Origin: Peromyscus leucopus | Taxonomy: Eukaryota; Chordata; Mammalia; Rodentia; Cricetidae | DNA: 64,000 nt | Assembly: GCF_004664715.2 (NCBI RefSeq) | Contig: NC_051084.1 | Location: 59,391,334 to 59,455,333, forward strand | Reading direction: 5' to 3' | Part shown: positions 55,759 through 64,000 of the stretch, in pieces | Position numbering within the stretch: the stretch's first letter is position 1 | How the letters are laid out: each line of letters starts with the position of its first letter | Program-made: the position numbers and the translations under genes | Notes under the pieces: generated by a model | What the model saw: only the letters and a program-made list of their open reading frames with translations | Told to the model about the DNA's origin: nothing | Database searches by the model: none

Positions 55759-56030
55759 CCACCACCCCTTTTTGTCATGGTTGTATTAATTTGATTAATT
55801 TTCTCTCTTTTGGCTAGTTTTGGTTAGTGTTTGTCAATCTTGTTTATTTTTCAAAGAACTCACTCTTTTGTTGGCTTTATGTATAACATTTAGTCACCGT
55901 CCTCACCTTAATTTTTTTATTATTTCTTATCCACATCTTTTGTCTTGTTATATGTCACTGTAACTTTAAAAATTATTGAATAATTCCCTTTTCAATTTAT
56001 TTACTAATGTTTCAATCTCCCTTTCCTAAC

Positions 56031-56520
56031 AATTCAAATGTGTACATTTTTTTATTAAAATTAATTTGTAGAGGGCACGATGTCCTTGTGTGATAAGCAC
56101 TAGGGAAAACAGAAATGTTAAGCACAGAGGATCGTCTCTTCCAAGGAGAAGGTGGATACATGTTTTCCACCTGGAAATCTGGGAGTGGATGTAGTTAATA
56201 GCATGGTGATCTGTGCTGTCTGCAGGGTCAGGCCACACCCAAATCCCCCAGAATATCATGTTTATCCCAGATTCTTCCTCCTTATACCTTACCTTGAGCA
56301 TCGTTTCCCAGTCAATAGAACCCTGCAGGAATGTCACTTGTACTCTCTAGTTTGGTGACCTCTATGTCCCAGATCATTCCAGATCCTCCCCTAGGTCCTG
56401 AAGCTAGAGAACCCACTTTTGTGGAAGAGGTTACGTGTACTTTGCAAAGCATTTGGTTGTGGTCTTAAGCATTATTGTGATACTTGTCACTAGGGAATTT
56501 TTGCCAAAGTTGTACTCTTA
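56031..56520. other. Unassigned DNA
   Basis: No gene was recognised. The 103-codon minus-strand frame at 56026-56337 has no recognisable domain. Confidence 0.4.
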
Positions 56521-56998
56521 TGCCTAGATTTCGGGGACCCCCAAAAGACCACCATGGAGACTGAATCCCGCATGTAAAAGCAAAGAACCTTTGCTTTTCA
56601 AGCTCTGGAGCTTGGTCCCTCTGTCTGTCCAATGCAGTGGTGAGAGCAGAGAGCCTTCAGCTCAGGTGGGGCAAGTTTTTATCCTAGCAGAGGTTGGGTT
56701 GAGGGGATTTCCAGGGTCCAGGACCCTGATTGGCTGACAATTGTCTAGGGGTATCTGTAAAACAAAAAATAAGTGTGTGCTAGACTCAGGGACATCGGGC
56801 TACCTTATCTAATGGTTGGAATGTTTGGGATGTTAGGCACTTCCTCACCCCTGGGTGGATTCCTGGGTGGTATCAGCTTAAGGCTTTTCCTGGATCTGGG
56901 TATTGCCTGCCAGTAAGCCTGTCACAGAGGCTGTGTCTAGGCCCCTAAGCCTGTCATGGCTGCTGTGTGGTCAAGCTATTTTGGGGCCCCTTCATAGT
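56521..56998 (-). mobile_element. ERV LTR (ERV1-like), minus strand
   Basis: 'tgcctagatttcggggacccccaaaagaccaccatggagactgaatcccgcatg' followed by 'gcaaagaacctttgcttttcaag' and 'ccagggtccaggaccctgattggctgac' gives an LTR in minus orientation with a CCAAT box (complement near 56732). It is laid out like 24011 and 55146 but is a distinct sequence. The right boundary and target duplication are uncertain. Confidence 0.65.
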
Positions 56999-57157
56999 AC
57001 AGTGTTTAAATATGTCAAAAGTAAACTGGTCAGAAGTTTAAAGCTTAAACCAACCTCCAACCGTGACTAACTAAGTTGTGTTGAACCTGATTTCTTTCTT
57101 GCCTCATGCCAGCCATGGCATTTGCAGGGACACCCTACACTAAATAATATCAAATTC

Positions 57158-57218
57158 TGTCAGGCAGTGGTGGCGCACGCCTTTAATCCCAGCACTCGGA
57201 GGCAGAGGCAGGCGGATT
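57158..57218 (+). mobile_element. B1 SINE 5' half only, plus strand
   Basis: 'caggcagtggtggcgcacgcctttaatcccagcactcggaggcagaggcaggcggatt' ends abruptly where a B1 would continue 'ctctgtgagttc'. The 3' half and A-tail are deleted. Confidence 0.92.
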
Positions 57219-60200
57219 CCTAAACTTCACATTTCTCCTTCGTTTCTCCCTACCTCCAAGTTCACTTGCTAGTCAATTTATTGTAATACTTAAGTGCACC
57301 AGGGCTCCCTCCATATGTGATTTGCCCATTGATATTTCATTCTTCTTTTATTATTTTCCCAGTAAAATAAAAATTGTTGCTTTTTTTTCCTTCAAGAAGA
57401 CATTTGATTTTTTAAAACTGCGTCAGAAATACAGCCGATTTAAGATATTTAAGACAAAACTGAAATCTGATTTCCTTATCAACTGCCAGTATACTGCATA
57501 GGAGGGCACGGCACATTTTCTGCATAAAATTTAACTCATGAAAACTTTATGTCTCTTACTATAATATTTTGACTTGCTTAAAAATTTCTTCCTGATTCAT
57601 CGCAGTTCTTCCATTGGCGTTTGTCAGGTTCCTTCAGGCAATGTCAGCGCCTAAAGAAAGCAGAGGATTGTCAGGACAATTCCTCCATTCTCAAGCTTCA
57701 AAACAGGTTACAAAACTTGTATTAAAGGAATAGTTTTGAAGAGAAAAGAAGATTCTGCGCTCTGACTTCGTGCTATCTGAGCTATGGCCTGCATTCATGA
57801 TTTTTGTCTCACATTCACAATAGTTGAGAGATTCAGAAACCCTCAAGTCAGTCCAGCACCTCGTTCACCCTCACCCTGTTTTTAGTAGCACGTCTAAGTA
57901 TCTCTGGGTTATTCTAACATGTCTCATCTTTAGTACCATTATTTTCGTCTAAACGACCAGACTCTCCTGTCTGGGTTCCACAGGGCTGCAGGCATTGCTA
58001 TAAATTTCTCTTATTCCTATGTGGCTGTTTTCATAACTACTTAAACCGGCACTTAGAATTATGCTTTTAGAGCACAAGTATTACCTTATTTTAAAAATTT
58101 AGCACTCCTAAGAAAATTCTCTTTACCTTGGAAATGGAAAGGAAAAAAATGGCTGTGGTGCTCTACAGAGTGCCTTAGTCCCACAGTCACCCTGATAAAA
58201 TCAGAAAGATAAGACAGTTATAGCTAGGTCTATGGGAATGGTAGCAAAGATGCGGACGTGCCTTAAAAGAAGAGGGCGAGTAGCAGCCGACACTCACCTG
58301 GGCACCAGCCTCTCCTGTCCCACAGCTGCATGTGGTCTGAGGGGTGCTGAAGATACTGGAGTTGTAAAGTTAACTGAAACTGGTACTCCACTGAAGCAGC
58401 TTTTATGAGGCAGCCACCCATGCTGAGATGGAACTGTGGAGCGATGAGGCTGCCTTGAGATGGCCATGTTTCTGTGGGTAATGCCAGTAAAGTCATTGCT
58501 CCGAGATGGATTTGGGTGGAATTATTATTTATTTTTTTTTGTCTGCTGTCAGCATCCTATCTGAGGTTAATAACTGTCCCGTCCTCTCCCCCCACCCCCC
58601 GCTTCTTGTGGTCAGGGGGAGTCATAAAACAAGTACATACATTTTACAGGAGTGGTTCCATTAGTGAAACGTGACAGTGTGAATAAGGGTGTGATTCTTG
58701 CTTCCTTTATTGTAACGTTGCGAGCCGTGTGTCTGCCTCCTGACAGGCTGTTTGGAAGTTCTTCTACACTCAACACACATTGAAGGGAAATGATACGCAG
58801 CTAGATGTGGACAACTGTGAGCACACACATCAACCTTCCGATGGTTGATGGCAGATTAAGAAAAAACAGAAGTACAGAGTGTAAGTGAATGGGTTGGTGC
58901 CTTTTAAAAGCCATTCTGATTCCCTATACCCAATAAAGGATCTTTATTCCTTTAAAATAAGTTTTACTTCATATTTATTCTACCCCCCCTACACTCCCCC
59001 CCCAAATCTCTCTTTCTTGAGATTATGAACTTTTCTTTGGAATAAGAACAAAAGAAAATTTCAACAAGTATTTTTCTCACGTCACTTAAAACCATTAAAT
59101 TCCTTTTCTTTAATAGCTTAATTAATTCACTCTGAATGAAAGATAATTTATTTAATGTCTTACTGATGTTCAATTGACTTTTTATTATAAACATGGAGTT
59201 TGGTACTTACAAATCTTTTTGTGCATTTCCGATGATGTTTTTGTGGGTTTGGTGAGCACCTCTAGTGGGGTTCCGGGGTCTCATATCCTGGAGTAAGGAA
59301 CTGGAAGTCACTCTTTCCTCTATTTTCCTGCCTCCATTTCTGTGTGATCTTTGATATGATGTTCTGCTTCAGCATATATTTTTTTTTTAAATAAAGCAAC
59401 TGATAATATGGCCAAATTATCTAAATTGCCTTCTGGAAATTTTCTGTTAATTAAAACTTCCATTAGAATGGATTTAATTTTCTGGCTTTTCCTGTAATTA
59501 AAAAGAGGTAAATGTCTTGGGGAAAGACACTGCTGAACGGCAAACTCAGGCTACCTGCTCAAACTCAGTGGCCATGTTGCTCCTGGCTCTTCCTCCTAAG
59601 ACTTTCTATCTCCGCTACACAAATGGTGCTGAGAAGCCCCCATGTGACAAAGACATGAGGCGGCACTTGCCGAGTCTGCAGGCTTACAGCAGCTACTGAC
59701 TCCTGCTACCCTGATAACAATATTGATGGTGCTATTTCTATTTCTGTCTGGTTTTGGCACCAATGACAGCCAGTTCTGCAAATGCTGAAGCTGTTTCCCA
59801 CTGCCAACATGTTCTAATGATCGCTGCAAAACTGCCAGCTGCAGCTCCAGAGGGACAGATTTTTCTGATATTCCTGTCTTTAGGAATGGGGGGGAAAAGG
59901 AATTTACTAAATGGATGTGGATTGGAAGCTAGCAACATAGAAGGCTTAACTTTTCCAGTCCTGTGTCTTCTTCCTGAGCTGGCATCCTGCACTTCCGGGG
60001 AAACACTCCCGGTTTGCTCTCTTACCAGGTATTCTGTTGTTTATTCTGTGGACATTACACCACAATTAAAAAAAAAACCAAAACCCTGGTGGGTTTATTA
60101 TTTGTCGTAAGAAACCAGAGGGAAAATGCTGACCTTGCTTCCTTGCTTCCTTTGAGGTTTCTGACAGGTCTACCCACGGAATGGGTACTCCCCAACAGTC

Positions 60201-61870
60201 TCTGCGTTTGGCACGCTCTTCTCTGTAAAAGGCTCTGATCAGAACCACAAGGGGAGTGGAAAAGCTGCTTGGAAATAGCAGCCAGAACCAAACTCAGTCA
60301 GTGACAAGGCAACTGCCTCTCTGGGGTACTGTGGGAGTGGGAGTAGGCAGGTTAATTGCACGCCACAGTCCCCAAGGCCACCTGGCCGGTCGTGGAGTTC
60401 TCATTTATTTCTGCAGTGGCCCTGTCAGGTTGATTACATACTGGAAGATGAAGCTGTTCTGCACAGGTTTTGGGAGCAGGTCAGCTGCTTAGCTCTTGGG
60501 AAGCACTAATGACCAGGAATTAGAGTGTCAGGAAAGTTCCAGGCTTAGTTGTCTACGCTCCTCAGCTCCAGGCAGTGTCTATTCATCTTAAAGAAAAAGT
60601 GGAAAATGGGAAATTGGATCATGGTATTTAGCCTTAAATAATAAATATGTATACCACTCTCTGAGGTCTTATTTTAGAGACTTTGAATCAAATTGTCTGC
60701 AATTCTCCAAACCTTACTACCTGGCTATTTTGGTTTCTGGTTATTTAAGGAAGAGGTTCTGAGGACTTCAGGGATTTCCTCTAGAACACTCAGCTAAATC
60801 AACCAAAGCCAAGATTTTATTCAAGACTGCCTGGTGCCAGGTCCTGGGCCCTTTCTCCCAGGAAATATCTTTCCATGGCCTTCATCCTCATCACCACCGA
60901 GAACATTGGGTATATCTTGTGTAATAACAGCGGGTACCATGATAGAAGGAAGCACACCAATTTGGGTGAAGACAGTGTCAGCTAGATATGTTAGCGTAGG
61001 GAAAAAGATATAATTATTATTTATGTAGAGATGCTAACATAAGGAAGATCACTATACTTAAAGCTATTAAAGCGCTGTGGTAAAGAGCTACACCACTTTT
61101 CATTCCTCTTGGCTCAGTGTCTATAACTCCTGCCAAGTTCTTCCACTCTGCATTACCAAGAGCTTGGAGATCAGACCCCATGCTCTCTTGTCTACAAACT
61201 GTCCACACGTGTCCATCGCCTTGGTGATTAACCCCAAACTCCAGCAGTGAAAGGAGTTCTTCCCTTTCACCGCTTTCTTCCCATCCTCTCTCATCTACCC
61301 TTCCCTTCCCAAAGCCCTGATGCCTCTGTCTCCAAGCCATTTTGCATCATTGCTGCTTCCCAGAGCATCTTCCCTCGCTCACTTCCCCCTCCTCCGACTT
61401 CCATCTCCAGAACTCAACTATTCTCAGAGCATTGCCTGCCTAATCATCCTCATTACTTCTCCTGAGGCCGAGAGTTCTTTTTGTTGCTCCAGGTTGGCGC
61501 TGAGTGTGGGTTGCCTGCATCCTGCCGAGATGTGACTTGGTTAGCTAAAAATTCTCTCTAGAGAGACTGTTAGCTCCTCATTTAACTCAATAACACCTAT
61601 TAGATAGTTAACATACACTAAATTCAAAGAATCAGAGAAAGTTTGAGTTGGGATCTTTCAGGTCATTTCTATCGTCTTCCCTTTCTTGGTACAGGAAGCT
61701 AAAAGACTATTGGACTACTTTGCCTGAAAATATATAACTGATTTAAACATGGGTTCATTTTCAATTCTATATTGAATGTCCAAACTCCTCTTGGAGACTT
61801 ATTTTAAAATATTGTTTAAAAATTTTGCATACCACATCTGAACCTCTTTCCTCAATTCTATGAACTCCTT
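57219..61870. other. 4.6-kb interval without recognised repeats
   Basis: The longest part of the window in which I identify no recent SINE, LINE or LTR. Several short frames exist on both strands (for example 59754-60110, 118 codons), but none has a recognisable domain, signal peptide or consistent coding pattern. 61250-61480 is C/T-rich and could be an old LINE-2 end. It may contain conserved non-coding sequence or a distal exon, which cannot be shown without comparison. Confidence 0.4.
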
Positions 61871-61879
61871 TCATTTAAA

Positions 61880-62105
61880 TTAAAATATAGTTATATCATT
61901 TCCCCATCCAACCGCTCCAACGTACTCTACTCATACTCTGTCTCAAATTGATGGCCCCAGCCTTATCTTTAATATGTACATAATATATACAGATATAATA
62001 TTATATATGTTTTTTGTAAATCTACCTTTAAAAATATATATAAACACAATATACTTAATTCATATAATGTATTTGTATGTATATAATTTCAGGGCTGACC
62101 ATTTG
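61880..62105 (-). mobile_element. Lx-type LINE-1 3' UTR, minus strand
   Basis: 'aaaatatagttatatcatttccccatcc', 'actcatactctgtctcaaattgatggcccc', an AT-rich section, and 'tataatttcagggctgaccatttg' give the Lx 3' UTR order in minus orientation, as at 19440 and 41965. Confidence 0.65.
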
Positions 62106-62109
62106 TATT

Positions 62110-62515
62110 AGACTTCATTAAGTATGAAAACCTAAAAGAAGTAGATGAACTTCTGAATTCATGCAGAGCACCAAAGTTAGACAAAAAAGAGAAAAAAAAA
62201 CCTAAACAGACTCATAACAAACGAGGAGACTGGAATAGTAATAAAAGACCTTCTGACTAAAAAATGTGCAGGCCTAGGTGGATTTACAGCATAAATCTAC
62301 CAGATTTCCGAAGAATATCTATAGCCAAACCTTCTAAAATTATTTTTTTAAAAATAGGAACAGAAGGAGCACTCCCAATCTCCTTTTATGAAGCCAGTAT
62401 TACTCTAATACCAAAACAAGGTAAAGACACAGCAGCAAAAAAAATTATAAGCTGTCATTGCTGATGAACATAGATTTAAAAAAAATCTTCAATAAAATAC
62501 TTGCAAACCAAATAC
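62110..62515 (+). pseudogene. Ancient LINE-1 ORF2 reverse-transcriptase fragment, plus strand
   Basis: The DNA 'gtaataaaagaccttctgac', 'tgtgcaggcctaggtggatttaca', 'ggaacagaaggagcactcccaatctccttttatgaagccagtattactctaataccaaaa' parallels the RT N-terminal region of the L1 at 49730-49900. A short frame at 62264-62464 retains the 'ALPISFYEASITLIPK' type motif. Multiple stops and shifts make it a dead remnant. Confidence 0.8.
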
Positions 62516-62522
62516 ACACACA

Positions 62523-62547
62523 TGTGTCTGTGTGTGTCTGTGTGTGT

Positions 62548-62593
<46 letters not shown>
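62523..62593. repeat. (TG)n microsatellite with TC interruptions
   Basis: About 35 dinucleotide units between the old L1 fragment and the MaLR LTR. Confidence 0.97.
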
Positions 62594-62596
<3 letters not shown>

Positions 62597-62597
62597 G

Positions 62598-62995
62598 CTA
62601 GTTTTATGTCAACTTGGCACAGCTAGAGTCATCTGAGAAAAGAGAACCTTGTTAAGAAAGAGTATCCAGAAGATCTGGATGTAGGGAATTTTCTTAACAT
62701 GTCGGGAAGTTTCTTAATTCATGGTTGATGCTGGAAAACCCAACCCATTGTGGCAGGTGGTCCCTTGTCCTCTAACAAAGCAGGCTGAGCAAGCCATGAG
62801 GAACAAGCCAGTAAGCAGCACCCCTCCATGGCCTCTGCATCAGCTCCTGCCTCCAGGTTGCTGCCCTGTTTGAGTTCCTGTCCTGAATTCCTTTAGTGAT
62901 GGACCATGATGCAGAAGTATAAGCCAAATAAACCCTTTCATCCCCAAGTTGCTGTGATCATGTTTTTTTCATCACAGCAATAGAAAGCCTAATTG
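62598..62995 (+). mobile_element. ERVL-MaLR LTR, plus strand
   Basis: 'agctagttttatgtcaacttggcacagctagagtcatctgag', 'caggctgagcaagccatgaggaacaagccagtaagcagcacccctccatggcctctgcatcagctcctgcc', 'gtataagccaaataaaccctttcatcccc' (AATAAA) and 'atcacagcaatagaaagcc'. It is the same LTR type as 8993-9402, in the opposite orientation and better preserved. Confidence 0.88.
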
Positions 62996-64000
62996 CTTCC
63001 AGGAAGAGAGTATTTCTGTGTTGTTTTTGTGAGAACTATGGAAGAACTTGGGAACTTTGAGTGAGAAAAGTCAATGAAGTGGTCAAAGTTTGTGAGCTGT
63101 TCTTTGGGGGCTTGAAAGGTGAGAATGTGGAGAGCAGTGCAGACGATGGAGGCCTGGTATGTGAAGTTTCAGAGGGAAGTTTGAGACTAAAGACTCTATC
63201 AGGGTTGTTTGCTATTTTGAATTAATTATCTGTGGTTCTGGGTAGCTGGGGTTGAAGAATCAGGTGTGATTATCAAGAAACCAGAGCTACTGAAGTAAAA
63301 CATTTGCTTTACTGGGACAATTGATTCTGGTTAGCTGGAGCTGAGAAATCAGTGGTGATTAAGAAGAGACCACGATCATTGACGTGAAATCTTCTGGGAA
63401 TGTTTCTTCAGAGTCAGCACATGCAAATTGTGTACAGACGTGGCCAGGGTTGTACCTTGTGCCAGAAGCCCAGGTAATACTGTTTTTGAAGGCATGAAGA
63501 GGTCATGGAGAGCAGCTGAGGCTTGGCACTGTGAGAGGCCAAGAGAAGCCACTGGTGAAGGTACAGCCAAGGTAGCAGTGGAAACCCCAGGATCGAACGG
63601 GTCATGGAGGGAGTTGAGGCTTTGTATCATGAAGAGAGTCCAGGAGAGGCTACTGGTTAAAATGCAGCCCAGTTGCAGCAGGAGACCCCAGCATTTTGGA
63701 GATGCCAGTACCATGGGGCAACCACCATGCTGTGGAATGGTGCTGATCTGAACCTAGGAGACATTCTGTGTGTCTTGCTGAGGTTGGAGCTAGAGAAGTG
63801 AACCAAGCCTTTTGAAGGAACCAGAAGATTGTGAGTGAATTTCAGGTATTAGACACTGAATTGTTTATATACAATTTGCTTTTGCTTTTATTTGATTGTG
63901 ACTGTGCCTTAGTTTTTCCCAAAATACTTTGAAGAAAGAAAGTATTTAACTTACTGTTGATTTTACAGGAGCCCACAGTTGAGAGATTTTGAACATTTTT
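62996..64000 (+). mobile_element. MaLR internal region, running off the window
   Basis: Directly follows the LTR, so that LTR is a 5' LTR. The interior has the non-coding, repetitive character of MaLR internal sequences, with recurring units such as 'ggtcatggagagcagctgaggc', 'ggtcatggagggagttgaggc' and 'agagaagccactggtgaaggtacagcc / ggagaggctactggttaaaatgcagcc'. Open frames on both strands (63376-63751) are not genes. The 3' LTR would lie beyond 64000. Confidence 0.7.

Larger units (their letters stand above)
48426..56030 (-). mobile_element. Ancient LINE-1 ORF2 (minus strand) fragmented by later insertions
   Basis: Pieces at 48426-48508, 52392-52890, 52985-53625, 54099-54365, 54801-54984 and 55770-56030 read in order as the reverse complement of one old L1. 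Markers include 'gtcaaaaattaggttgctgtc', 'ccattggcctacatgtctg', 'gcctggttttga..agcagagcaatgctgg' equivalents, and 'ttcaaagaactcactcttttgttggctttatg'. The gaps hold a younger L1, a possible LTR, an unclassified repeat, a B1 and an ERV1 LTR. It is non-coding now. Confidence 0.7.

Noticed and set aside
63376..63751. Overlapping 107-112 codon frames on both strands
   Set aside because: They lie in the MaLR internal region, which is non-coding, and show no domain.

Overview
This window is ordinary mammalian nuclear DNA from a rodent. I infer a cricetid (deer mouse, vole or hamster group) rather than Mus or Rattus. The B1 SINEs carry a 'ggaaaggcgcaaagctacac' type segment, mys-like class II LTRs are abundant, and Lx/L1 3' ends with polypurine-rich 3' UTRs are present. 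No intact protein-coding gene, exon, tRNA, rRNA or CRISPR array could be supported. The recognisable long reading frames are LINE-1 ORF2 remnants; most others run through SINEs, LTRs or microsatellites. The window is best read as intergenic or deep intronic DNA built by successive retrotransposon insertions.

Layout. 1-5.2 kb: AT-rich DNA with two minus-strand L1 3' UTRs and an older plus-strand L1 end. 6.5-9.4 kb: a CA microsatellite with a B2, an ancient MLT1-like LTR, two tandem B1s and an MaLR LTR. 9.7-13.4 kb: a GC-rich mid-repetitive block made of two degenerate tandem arrays, split by an ERV LTR that itself carries a B1. 13.5-16.6 kb: L1 minus-strand remnants, a B1 split by an ERV LTR, and an L1 3' end carrying a B1. 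19.4-21.2 kb: an Lx 3' UTR split by an unusual provirus with outward-facing, unlike LTRs. 24.0-24.6 kb: an ERV1-type LTR. 25.5-30.8 kb: mostly unassigned DNA with B1 and MaLR pieces. 31.4-34.0 kb: an inverted-LTR composite, a B3, an L1 3' UTR and a solo LTR. 35-38.6 kb: unassigned AT-rich DNA. 38.7-40.4 kb: three MaLR LTRs, a TG repeat and a solo LTR. 40.6-47.3 kb: L1, Lx, B4, MaLR and B1 pieces. 48.4-56.0 kb: one very old minus-strand L1, broken up by a younger plus-strand 5'-truncated L1 (3.87 kb, perfect 17-bp target duplication), an ERV1-type LTR, a B1 and other repeats. 57.2-61.9 kb: the longest stretch without recognised repeats. 61.9-64 kb: Lx/L1 pieces, a TG repeat and an MaLR LTR with its internal region running off the window end.

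There are no gene circuits to describe. What the window offers is insertion history. Several insertions have boundaries that can be fixed to the base by target-site duplications (TSDs): taaaac, attgac, aaagta, gtttag, ggtt, and a 17-bp L1 TSD. The most unusual objects are two proviral insertions, at 19671-20996 and 31379-31927. In each, LTRs face outward in inverted orientation, yet each is bounded by a perfect 6-bp duplication. Family names were assigned by eye from remembered consensus features and should be confirmed with RepeatMasker.
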